This document shows positions 44,655-52,459 of a stretch of DNA of 64,000 nucleotides, piece by piece. Position 1 is the first letter of the stretch. Each line of letters starts with the position of its first letter. The notes beneath the pieces are model-generated. The model did not search any database, was not told the origin of the DNA, and saw nothing but the letters and a program-made list of their open reading frames with translations. The DNA is from JAJFJD01 sp965228695 (lineage in GTDB: Bacteria > Pseudomonadota > Alphaproteobacteria > UBA8366): the NCBI GenBank assembly GCA_965228695.1, contig CBDDIB010000002.1, positions 1,736,001-1,800,000 of the forward strand, given 5' to 3'. The position numbers and the translations under genes are program-made.

Positions 44655-47600
44655 GTGAAGAAGCTGGTCATCGGCATCGTCGCCGTCATCGTTATCCTGA
44701 TTGCGGCCGTGCTGGTCGCGCCGAGTTTTGTCGATTGGAACGCGCGTAAGCAACAGATCGCTGCGCTGGTCAAGGATGCGACCGGGCGGGATCTGACGAT
44801 CAACGGCGATATCGACGTTACGATCCTGCCGCGGCCCGCGCTGCGGGTCGAAGATGTCCGCTTTTCGAACGCCCCGGGCGCGAGCGCGCCGGATATGATT
44901 CGATTGCCCGAAGCGCGGGTCAGCGTTGCTTTCGGCCCGCTTTTCGAGGGTCAGCTCGCGACCGTGGTGACACTGGTCCGCCCGACCTTCAATCTGGAAA
45001 AATTGGCGGATGGCCGCACGAATTGGCAATTCGAAGCTGCATCGGCGTCAACGGAAGGGGCGGCGGCTCCTACACAGGCGGGCGGAGGGGATGACCGGCT
45101 AAACGTGAAGTTGGACAGCTTCCGGATTGCCAACGGCACGATCAGCTATCTCGATTCCGAAAGCGGTTCCTTCGAACGGATCGAGAAATTGAACTCGGAT
45201 GTGTCATTCGATTCCCTAAAGGGGCCGTTTAGGTTGGAGGGCGAGGCGGCTATTCGTGGCGTTCCGGTCACGGTGAAATCGTCGACGGGCAGGCTGAAAC
45301 CGGACGCACCGTTGCCGTTCCTGGCCGAAATCAAAACACCCGGCGGCAACGCGGAATTGCGGCTGCGCGGCAGTTTGTCCGATCTTACGGGCGATCCGTC
45401 GATCAAGGCCGAGGTGACCGCGACGGTCGATGATCCTGCCGCGTTGCTGCGTGCGACGGCCGGCGGGTCGGCGCCCGCCGTGTTGGCGCAGAACCTTTCC
45501 GTTCTGGCCGGCCTCGATGCATCCGCCAAATCCGTTGCGCTCAACGCGGTCGAGGTCGAGTTCGGCGACGCCCGCGTGACCGGCGACATCAAGGCGGAAA
45601 TTGGCGAGACACAGACGGTGTCGGTCGTCTTGCGCGCGGGCAATCTCAATCTCGATGCATTCCTCGACGGTGGCTCCGAAAAAACCGCCAAATCACCGAC
45701 GGACGGTGGTTCGGACGCGCAGCCGGGAAACGGCGGGACCGCGCCGCCGCAGATGAAAACCAGTGCGGCGGGCGGCTTCGAGTTGCCGAATGATGTCGAG
45801 GCGACGTTGGATGTCGCCGCGGATGTCGTGCAGTACGAAGGGTCGGTGATCCGCGGGCTTATCGCCAAGGCCGTGCTCAAGGACGGCCGTATCGGCGTCG
45901 AGGATATCAGTGCCGTGTTGCCCGGAAATTCCACCGTCGGCGTGAAAGGGGCTGTCGTCGCGGCGAATGGCGCGCCGCAGGTCGATCTACGCGTGACCGG
46001 CCGGTCGGACAATTTGCGTGAAGTTCTCGAGTGGCTCGATGTCGATGTCGCTTCGGTGCCCGCGGATCGCTTGCGCCGGTTTACGCTGTCCACCGATGTA
46101 GCGGGTACGCCGCAGAATCTGACGGCGCGCAACATTGCGATGAAACTGGACTCCAGCCGGATATCGGGTGGGCTTGCCCTGGTGCTGCGGGACAAGCCGG
46201 CTTTCGGATTGCGGATTGCCGTCGACCGTTTGAATTTGGACGGTTATCTGCCGCCCGAGGAAAGCCCGATCAATGTAAAGCCCGGCGTGCCTCCGACGAA
46301 AGCGGAACCGGCCGATCAGACGCCGGGATATGTCAAGGCGATCGAGATGCTCAATCGGTTCGACGCGAATATCGATGCAACGGTCAATACGGTCATCGTT
46401 TCCCGCACGCCGGTCTCGGGTTTGGCACTGGATGTCACGGTGGTGAATGGGGGGTTGGACGTCCGGCGTCTCAAGGTCGACGATTTTGCCGGCGTTCGTG
46501 CCAACGCCAAGGGAAAGCTCAACATCGCGACCGGGCAGCCGCGTTTCGAGGCCGAATATCAGGTCGACGTCACCGACACCCCGCGCCTCGTGCGCTTCCT
46601 CGGCAATCCACCGGAACTCAGGAATCGCCGGTTCGGGCGGGTCGCCGCATCGGGAAAGGGCAGCGGGTCGCTGGAGTCCCTGAAGCTCGACACGAAACTC
46701 GAGGCGATGGGCGGCACCCTGGCCCTCAACGGATCGATTGCTCAACCCTTGGTGGCGCCTCAATTCGACGTTGCGGCGACGCTGAGGGCGCCGGAGCTGG
46801 TCAAAGTCGTTCAAATTGCCGATCCGGACTATGCGCCCGCGGCGGGAAAGCTGGGACCGATCGATCTATCGCTGAAGGCCGAAGGGGCGCTGGGTTACGT
46901 CAAGCTCAGCGACATCTCGGGTCATGCGGGGCCGGTCAGTCTGCGGGGTAATGCCGACGCGACATTGGAGGGCGACCGGCCGAAACTGCGTGCCAGTTTA
47001 AGCACCAGCGAGGTTCTGCTCGATCTTTTCCTGCCGCTGGAATCGAGGCGCCGGTCCGCGCTGCCGGCACGCCATCGCATCATCAAGGCGGCGGCGAAGA
47101 ACGTCACGATTCCGAATGCCGCTCAACGATGGTCGACGGCCCGCTTGGATGTCGAGGCGCTGCGGTCGGTTGATGCCGAAATCTCGCTAACCATGTCGGC
47201 GCTTACCAAGGATCCCTACCGCCTCAGCAATCCCAAGGCCGACGTGGTGTTGGAAAAAGGCAAGCTGACGTTGCGCTCGTTCGAAACCGGGTTTTCGACC
47301 GGAACGATAACGGTAACCGGCGAAGCCGATGCGCGGACCGATACCGTGACCGCGGCGATGAACGTTACGGCCAAGGATGTCGATGCGTCGGACGTCGTGA
47401 ACGCGTTGCGCAACTATCAGGTCCGGCTCGGACCGATCCGGTTCGGCACGACGGTGAAAGGCCCGGTGGCGATTACCGCAAACGTGGCGACGGTGGGCGG
47501 TAGCGAGCAGGATTTGGTCAACGCCCTGAACGGCAAGGGGCGCATCACCGGCCAATTGCAGACCACGTTTTCGGGCGAAACCCGCGGGACGAGCGCCGTC

Positions 47601-48137
47601 GCGGGACTCGCGGGCGCGTTGCTCGGCAAGAAGGTGAAGGAACTGCGCGGCGTGACGAATGTGGTACAGGGCACAGACCGGTTGCTGTCCGCCTTCGACG
47701 GCGCTTCCACCCTGAACGGCGACATCGTTATTTCCAACGGCGTGGCGTCGACGGAGAACCTTGTATTGGTCGGGCGGGGCGGGCGTGCCCTGACAGCGGG
47801 GAAAGTGCACTTGCCGAAATGGACTTTGGACAGTGTGACCGACGTAACCCTCGGCCAGGACACCGATCCGTACCTCGTGGCCGAGATGACGGGGGCGCTC
47901 GACGATCCTTATGTGAAGAAAGTGAGTGGACAAATCCTGCGCACGCGACAGACACCGGCGCAAAAATCGCCCGAGGCCCAGCAACCGCCAAGCGAGCCGA
48001 AGGATCCGCTGAAATCGTTGTTGCCGGGATTGTTGAACCCGCAGGCCGCCCCATCCGGGCAGCCGGCACCGACCGATCAAAAGAAGATCAACCCGGAAGA
48101 TGCGCTGAAAGGATTATTGCAGGGGCTTAGCCGTTGA
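44655..48137 (+). CDS. AsmA family protein
   Basis: A 1160-residue protein with one N-terminal membrane anchor (LVIGIVAVIVILIAAVLVAPSFVDW) and the AsmA N-terminal domain (ATGRDLTINGDIDVTILPRPALRVEDVRFSNAPG). A long repetitive beta-rich periplasmic body and the C-terminal AsmA_2 region follow (DVDASDVVNALRNYQVRLGPI through the LVGRGGRALTAGKVHLPKW part). The family forms bridge-like beta grooves thought to move phospholipids to the outer membrane. The last 80 residues are Pro/Gln/Lys-rich. It starts at GTG 44655. Its 3' end overlaps the convergent ribbon-helix-helix gene by 24 bases. Confidence 0.92.
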   Translation: MKKLVIGIVAVIVILIAAVLVAPSFVDWNARKQQIAALVKDATGRDLTINGDIDVTILPRPALRVEDVRFSNAPGASAPDMIRLPEARVSVAFGPLFEGQLATVVTLVRPTFNLEKLADGRTNWQFEAASASTEGAAAPTQAGGGDDRLNVKLDSFRIANGTISYLDSESGSFERIEKLNSDVSFDSLKGPFRLEGEAAIRGVPVTVKSSTGRLKPDAPLPFLAEIKTPGGNAELRLRGSLSDLTGDPSIKAEVTATVDDPAALLRATAGGSAPAVLAQNLSVLAGLDASAKSVALNAVEVEFGDARVTGDIKAEIGETQTVSVVLRAGNLNLDAFLDGGSEKTAKSPTDGGSDAQPGNGGTAPPQMKTSAAGGFELPNDVEATLDVAADVVQYEGSVIRGLIAKAVLKDGRIGVEDISAVLPGNSTVGVKGAVVAANGAPQVDLRVTGRSDNLREVLEWLDVDVASVPADRLRRFTLSTDVAGTPQNLTARNIAMKLDSSRISGGLALVLRDKPAFGLRIAVDRLNLDGYLPPEESPINVKPGVPPTKAEPADQTPGYVKAIEMLNRFDANIDATVNTVIVSRTPVSGLALDVTVVNGGLDVRRLKVDDFAGVRANAKGKLNIATGQPRFEAEYQVDVTDTPRLVRFLGNPPELRNRRFGRVAASGKGSGSLESLKLDTKLEAMGGTLALNGSIAQPLVAPQFDVAATLRAPELVKVVQIADPDYAPAAGKLGPIDLSLKAEGALGYVKLSDISGHAGPVSLRGNADATLEGDRPKLRASLSTSEVLLDLFLPLESRRRSALPARHRIIKAAAKNVTIPNAAQRWSTARLDVEALRSVDAEISLTMSALTKDPYRLSNPKADVVLEKGKLTLRSFETGFSTGTITVTGEADARTDTVTAAMNVTAKDVDASDVVNALRNYQVRLGPIRFGTTVKGPVAITANVATVGGSEQDLVNALNGKGRITGQLQTTFSGETRGTSAVAGLAGALLGKKVKELRGVTNVVQGTDRLLSAFDGASTLNGDIVISNGVASTENLVLVGRGGRALTAGKVHLPKWTLDSVTDVTLGQDTDPYLVAEMTGALDDPYVKKVSGQILRTRQTPAQKSPEAQQPPSEPKDPLKSLLPGLLNPQAAPSGQPAPTDQKKINPEDALKGLLQGLSR

Positions 48138-48419
48138 CGAGGTGTCGATCGCATGGTCGTCGTCGGCCCGCATGGAAAGCAAAACGTAGACCCTGATTGC
48201 ACTGGAGAGGTTGCCGTCCCGTTGCCGGTCGATCTCCGTAACCAATTGGTTCACGGTCAGGGCGCGCTGCCCCGCAAGAACCTTTAAGGCGCCCCAGAAG
48301 GCGTTTTCCAACGAAACGGACGTGCGGTGGCCGGCAATTACCACGGACCGCTTCTTCATCGCGCCCGGATGAGCCAGGTCCATCTCAGCCGGATGTTGCG
48401 GCCCAGATGTTTCGCGCAT
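48114..48419 (-). CDS. Ribbon-helix-helix domain protein
   Basis: A small protein with a ribbon-helix-helix DNA-binding domain of the RHH_4 type: KKRSVVIAGHRTSVSLENAFW (strand and first helix) and LTVNQLVTEIDRQRDGNLSSAIRVYVL. The ATG at 48419 has GGAG four bases upstream and gives 101 residues; ATG 48359 would give the bare domain and ATG 48446 a longer leader. Probable transcription regulator, target unknown. It overlaps the asmA 3' end on the opposite strand. Confidence 0.85.
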   Translation of the reverse strand: MRETSGPQHPAEMDLAHPGAMKKRSVVIAGHRTSVSLENAFWGALKVLAGQRALTVNQLVTEIDRQRDGNLSSAIRVYVLLSMRADDDHAIDTSSTAKPLQ

Positions 48420-48550
48420 GTTTCTCCGTTCGGTGGGCAGTTCCATCTACCTTCACTAACTCGCAGCTCATGTTTCAGGAGCGTCAGGTTGGCCCTATCC
48501 GGCGCTATTTGGCAATACGGACTCACGGAATGTTGAAGCTCGGCGCGGCG

Positions 48551-49183
48551 TTAGCGATCAAGATCATTAATATCATTGATAAAATCCACGACCGCTTGAA
48601 CCGCTTCCCGCCAATTCTGGTCGCGGCTCCGACCGGATTTCTTCCGGGGGTTGAAACTGTGGTCGCCGTCGCCGAGCCAGTGAATCCGGATGCTGGCCGG
48701 CAAGCCGTATTCCGGCACCTCTTCGGCCGTGCCGAAAGGATCCCGGCTTCCCTGGCAGATCAGCGTGGGGGTTTCCAGCGTGAGGAGATGTTCCGTGCGC
48801 AAGCGGTCGGGCTTCCCCGGCGGATGAAAGGGATACCCTAAACATATCAATCCGCTAACTTGCTTCTCATCGGCCACCATGCTCGCGATCCGGCCGCCGA
48901 GCGATTTTCCCCCAATCAGCAGGGGTTTCCCTTCAAAACTGTCGATCACCTCTTTCCAGGTCTGTAGAAGGACGGCGGCCCGATCGGGCGGACGCCGCCG
49001 TCCGGTCTCTCGGATCGTTTTCATATAAGGAAATTCGAATCGGGCGACGCGCAGTTCCTGGACCGCGAGACCTTGCGCAATGGCCTCCATGAAGGGCGTA
49101 TCGATGCCTGCGCCGGCCCCATGGGTGAGGACGACGGTCGCGGCCGCCTCTGTGGGGCCGTTGAAAATTAACTCGGGAGGCAT
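48551..49183 (-). CDS. Alpha/beta hydrolase, dienelactone hydrolase-like
   Basis: The 210 residues contain the oxyanion-loop HGAGAGIDTPFM, the nucleophile elbow GGKSLGGR, the acid in CQGSRDPFG and the histidine in LGDGDHSF, completing a Ser-Asp-His triad. It belongs to the small group of bacterial KANL3/Tex30-like hydrolases. No signal peptide, so cytoplasmic; substrate unknown. It is divergent from the CheW-globin gene, sharing a 149-base intergenic region. Confidence 0.88.
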   Translation of the reverse strand: MPPELIFNGPTEAAATVVLTHGAGAGIDTPFMEAIAQGLAVQELRVARFEFPYMKTIRETGRRRPPDRAAVLLQTWKEVIDSFEGKPLLIGGKSLGGRIASMVADEKQVSGLICLGYPFHPPGKPDRLRTEHLLTLETPTLICQGSRDPFGTAEEVPEYGLPASIRIHWLGDGDHSFNPRKKSGRSRDQNWREAVQAVVDFINDINDLDR

Positions 49184-49211
49184 GTTTGGGGTGTATGTCC
49201 CTCTTTGATGG

Positions 49212-49269
49212 TTAACGTCACGTAACGATCGTCCGGGTTCGAAAACGCGCGATGTAAAGGGGACGTTAA
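49212..49269. promoter_or_regulatory. Inverted repeat in the hydrolase / CheW-globin promoter region
   Basis: TTAACGTC (49212-49219) and GACGTTAA (49262-49269) form a perfect 8-bp inverted repeat 42 bases apart in the 149-base divergent spacer. The left copy continues as TTAACGTCACGTAAC, close to but not matching a CtrA box (TTAA-N7-TTAA). Could serve either gene. Function is inferred from position only. Confidence 0.35.
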
Positions 49270-49332
49270 AGATATTCGATTAGAAAAACGACATTGTTTC
49301 ATGAAAATAGCGATGTTTTGCGGGGATTTGTG

Positions 49333-50604
49333 ATGAGTGAGTTGGCGATTGTCGAGGAAAAGCTCGTTTCCGACCGGGCCGAAGAACAGCTTGTGACCAT
49401 GACCGTGGATGGTCAGCACTTCGGGCTGTCGATCCTCAGTGTGCAGGATATCGTCGAGACGCATGCCATCACCCAGGTGCCGCTGGCACCTTCCGCGATT
49501 TCCGGCGTCATGAACCTGCGCGGCCGTATCGTGACGGTTATCAATCTCCGCCGCATTCTGGGCAAGACGGATAACGCCGAAAGCCGGATGGGCGTGACCG
49601 TCGAATACAAGGGTGATCTTTACACGATTCTGGTGGACCAGATTGGTGAAGTCCGATTGCTTGACCAAGACGATTTCGAGGCGGTGCCGGCGACATTGGA
49701 TCCGATCCTCAAGCAGCTTTGCACCGGCATCTACCGCATGGATGAAGAACTCTTGGCCGTGCTCGACGTCGACCAGATTTTGGATGCGGAAACGATCGCG
49801 CAGACGCCGCAAATTCGGTTCATTGCCCGTCCGAAGGACGTGCCGGAGTCGCAGAAGCGCATCGCCACCAAGAAGACGCACGACGACGAAGCGGAAAAGA
49901 ACGACGCATCATCCGCCGATGACGACGCGTCCACCGAGGATGGCGCCGAGCCGAAGAAGGCCGCGCCGCGCAAGGCGAAGAACGTGTTCAAGAAGAGCAC
50001 CGCCAAGAAGACGGCGGACGACGACAGTGCTAAATCGGAAGACGACAAGATCGACGACAAGGCCGAGGCCAACGCCAAGACCGAAGACCCGGCGCCGAAA
50101 GTCGTCGAACCGAAAACGCCTGAAGCCGAGGCCAAAGACGCCGATGAAGCGACTGAGGCGGCCGCAGCCGCGGCACCGTCGGATGAAGCCCCGGATGCAG
50201 CTCCGGCGCCGAGCCCGGCACCGGCCGCTGCCAGCGCACCGTCGACGGATACCACTGTATTCGAGGATCTAGGCGGTGCCGGTGTCCTCACCGGAATTGT
50301 CGAACGCTTCTACGAGCGCGTTCTTGAAGACAAGAGTCTCGCCGGTTTCTACGACGGGGCCGATATGGATGCCCAGATGGACGCCTTGCAGGTGACCTTG
50401 CAGGCTGCCCTTGGCGGACCGAAAGACGGGGCCGTTCCGTCCGGTCATTCGTGGTTGGTGCCGAAGAAAGGCATGGACGATGACAACTTCAATACGTGCC
50501 AATCCCTTCTGGAAGCGACGCTGCATGCCCAATCCGTACCGGAAGGCGTGATCTTCCGGGTTCTGGCCGCGGTCGAATTGAAGCGGGAAAGCATCGTCGA
50601 CTAA
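49333..50604 (+). CDS. CheW scaffold fused to a truncated-hemoglobin-like domain
   Basis: The 423 residues start at ATG 49333, with GGGGA six bases upstream. Residues about 15-165 are a CheW domain (FGLSILSVQDIVETHAITQVP, ISGVMNLRGRIVTVINLRRILG, YTILVDQIGEVRLL), the coupling protein between chemoreceptors and CheA. Residues about 170-305 are a low-complexity linker rich in Asp, Lys, Ala, Glu and Pro. Residues 307-423 resemble group 1 truncated hemoglobins: FEDLGGAGVLTGIVERFYERVLEDKSL (B-helix Tyr 327), AGFYDGADM (CD corner), ALGGPKDG and VPEGVIFRVLAAV. A histidine (372) lies near the proximal position but about one turn early in my alignment, so heme binding is unproven. No other che gene is nearby. 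Confidence 0.88.
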   Translation: MSELAIVEEKLVSDRAEEQLVTMTVDGQHFGLSILSVQDIVETHAITQVPLAPSAISGVMNLRGRIVTVINLRRILGKTDNAESRMGVTVEYKGDLYTILVDQIGEVRLLDQDDFEAVPATLDPILKQLCTGIYRMDEELLAVLDVDQILDAETIAQTPQIRFIARPKDVPESQKRIATKKTHDDEAEKNDASSADDDASTEDGAEPKKAAPRKAKNVFKKSTAKKTADDDSAKSEDDKIDDKAEANAKTEDPAPKVVEPKTPEAEAKDADEATEAAAAAAPSDEAPDAAPAPSPAPAAASAPSTDTTVFEDLGGAGVLTGIVERFYERVLEDKSLAGFYDGADMDAQMDALQVTLQAALGGPKDGAVPSGHSWLVPKKGMDDDNFNTCQSLLEATLHAQSVPEGVIFRVLAAVELKRESIVD

Positions 50605-50635
50605 GGGCGCTCAACGGGGGCGTGCTGTCCCCGAT

Positions 50636-52039
50636 CTAGCGTTTCTCGCCGGTCATCGATGCCGGATCGACCCAAGCATCGAATTGCTCTTCCGTCACCA
50701 GTCCGGATGCGACGGCGGCTTCCTTCAGGGTGGTGCCCTCCGCATGCGCGCGTTTCGCAATCTTTGCCGCGTTGTCGTAGCCGATATGCGGGTTGAGCGC
50801 CGTCACGAGCATCAGGGACTGTTGGAGCAATCTGTCGATCCGCTCCCGGTTCGCGGCAATCCCCTCGACGCAATTGCTTGCGAAGCTAATGCACGCGTCG
50901 CCGAGCAGCCGCAGCGATTGCAGCAGATTGTAAATGATTACCGGCTTGAATGTGTTGAGTTCGAGATGGCCATTCGATCCGGCGACCGTGACCGCCACGT
51001 GATTGCCCATCACCTGGGCGCACACCTGGGTCATCGCTTCGCACTGCGTCGGGTTCACCTTGCCCGGCATGATCGACGATCCGGGCTCGTTCTCGGGCAG
51101 TAGCAATTCGCCGAGCCCGCTGCGCGGGCCGGACCCGAGCAGGCGGATATCGTTCGCGATCTTCATCAGCGATACCGCGATCGTATTGGCGACGCCGGAC
51201 AGCTCGACCATCGCATCATGTGCCGCCATGGCTTCGAATTTGTTGGCCGCAGGCGAAAACGCGATGCCGGTGAGATCCGAAAGCTGATCGGCGAACGCCT
51301 GGTCGAATCCGTCCGGGGCGTTTAATCCGGACCCGACGGCGGTGCCGCCTTGCGCGATCCGGTGAAGGCGCGGCAATGCACCGTTGACGCGATCGATGCC
51401 GTTCGACAGTTGCACCGCGTAACCGGAAAACTCCGCTCCCAGGGTCAGGGGCGTTGCGTCTTGCAGATGCGTCCGTCCGATCTTGACGATGGGGCGGAAT
51501 TCGTCGGATTTCTTCTCGAGCGCAGTTTTGAGCCGTGCAAGGCCCGGCAGCAGGCAGTCACGGATTTCAAGCGCGGCGGCGATATGCATCGCGGTCGGGA
51601 AACTGTCATTCGAGGATTGCGCGCGGTTGACATGGTCGTTCGGGTGCACCGGGTCCTTGGACCCGGCCTTGCCGCCAAGCGCCTCGATGGCGTGGTTCGC
51701 GATGACCTCGTTCAGGTTCATGTTGGTCTGCGTGCCGGAACCGGTCTGCCAGACCACCAGCGGGAAATGGTCGTCGAGATCGCCGGCAATGACGGCATCG
51801 CAGGCCGCCGTGATGGCTTTCCCGATCCGCGCGTCGAGATCGCCCGAGGCAATATTGGCCAACGCGGCGGCCTTCTTCTGGTATCCGAAGGCACGGATCA
51901 ATTGCTGCGGCATGCGCTCGACGCCGATTGCGAACAGCTCCTTGCTGCGTTGCGTCTGTGCGCCCCACAGTCGGTTCGACGGGACCGCTATCTCGCCCAT
52001 GCTGTCCCGTTCGGTGCGGGTCGTCGGCGTATCGGTCAT
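50636..52039 (-). CDS. fumC: Class II fumarate hydratase
   Basis: Iron-independent fumarase of the TCA cycle, homotetrameric. The 467 residues contain the family regions SGTQTNMNLNEVIANHA, the HPNDHVNRAQSSNDSFPTAMH segment with catalytic His, GGTAVGSGLNAP and the signature GSSIMPGKVNPTQCE. The start overlaps the stop of the TfoX-domain gene (ATGA). Unusually, the iron-sulfur class I fumarase is encoded just upstream. Confidence 0.96.
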   Translation of the reverse strand: MTDTPTTRTERDSMGEIAVPSNRLWGAQTQRSKELFAIGVERMPQQLIRAFGYQKKAAALANIASGDLDARIGKAITAACDAVIAGDLDDHFPLVVWQTGSGTQTNMNLNEVIANHAIEALGGKAGSKDPVHPNDHVNRAQSSNDSFPTAMHIAAALEIRDCLLPGLARLKTALEKKSDEFRPIVKIGRTHLQDATPLTLGAEFSGYAVQLSNGIDRVNGALPRLHRIAQGGTAVGSGLNAPDGFDQAFADQLSDLTGIAFSPAANKFEAMAAHDAMVELSGVANTIAVSLMKIANDIRLLGSGPRSGLGELLLPENEPGSSIMPGKVNPTQCEAMTQVCAQVMGNHVAVTVAGSNGHLELNTFKPVIIYNLLQSLRLLGDACISFASNCVEGIAANRERIDRLLQQSLMLVTALNPHIGYDNAAKIAKRAHAEGTTLKEAAVASGLVTEEQFDAWVDPASMTGEKR

Positions 52040-52410
52040 GTCGCCTTGCTCCGTTTCTTGGGCCGCTTGGGCTTTTTCGCTTTCTTGGATTGCAGCGCGA
52101 CGTCGAAGGCCCGGCGCGCCCAGTCGCTCAAATCGTCGGGGTCTTCCAACAAATCCGCCGGCACCTGATGATAGGACATCGCCACCGGTTTCGACTTCCC
52201 TTCATAGGTGAACGGTCCCATGCCGGCATCTTCGTAGGCGGCCCGGTTCGCGTCGCCGGTCTTGAAGTATAGCGTGTCATAGGCGACCAAACCGAACATC
52301 ACGCCGTCGCGAAACAGCCCCGCGCCGCCGAACATCGCGCGAATCGTGACCGGGCCGAAAGGCTCGAGCTGTTCCTGCAGAAAAGCGGCGAAGTCGGCGT
52401 TTACGGACAT
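52036..52410 (-). CDS. TfoX/Sxy family protein (N-terminal domain only)
   Basis: The 124 residues match the TfoX N-terminal domain: LQEQLEPFGPVTIRAMFGGAGLFRDGVMFGLV, LYFKTGDANRAAYEDAGMGPFTYEGK and YHQVPADLLEDPDDLSDWARRAF. The tail is Lys-rich (KKAKKPKRPKKRSK). TfoX proteins promote competence in gammaproteobacteria, but the short N-domain proteins of alphaproteobacteria have no settled role. It is translationally coupled to fumC. Confidence 0.9.
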   Translation of the reverse strand: MSVNADFAAFLQEQLEPFGPVTIRAMFGGAGLFRDGVMFGLVAYDTLYFKTGDANRAAYEDAGMGPFTYEGKSKPVAMSYHQVPADLLEDPDDLSDWARRAFDVALQSKKAKKPKRPKKRSKAT

Positions 52411-52459
52411 GCCGTGATCTCAGCGCACGGGAGCGCGTATTGCAACCGTCCGCGCCCGA

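Noticed and set aside
49333..50604. Idea that the CheW-globin linker is a histone-like (AAPKK) DNA-binding tail
   Set aside because: The linker has Lys/Ala/Pro patches but is dominated by Asp and Glu, so a flexible spacer is the simpler reading.
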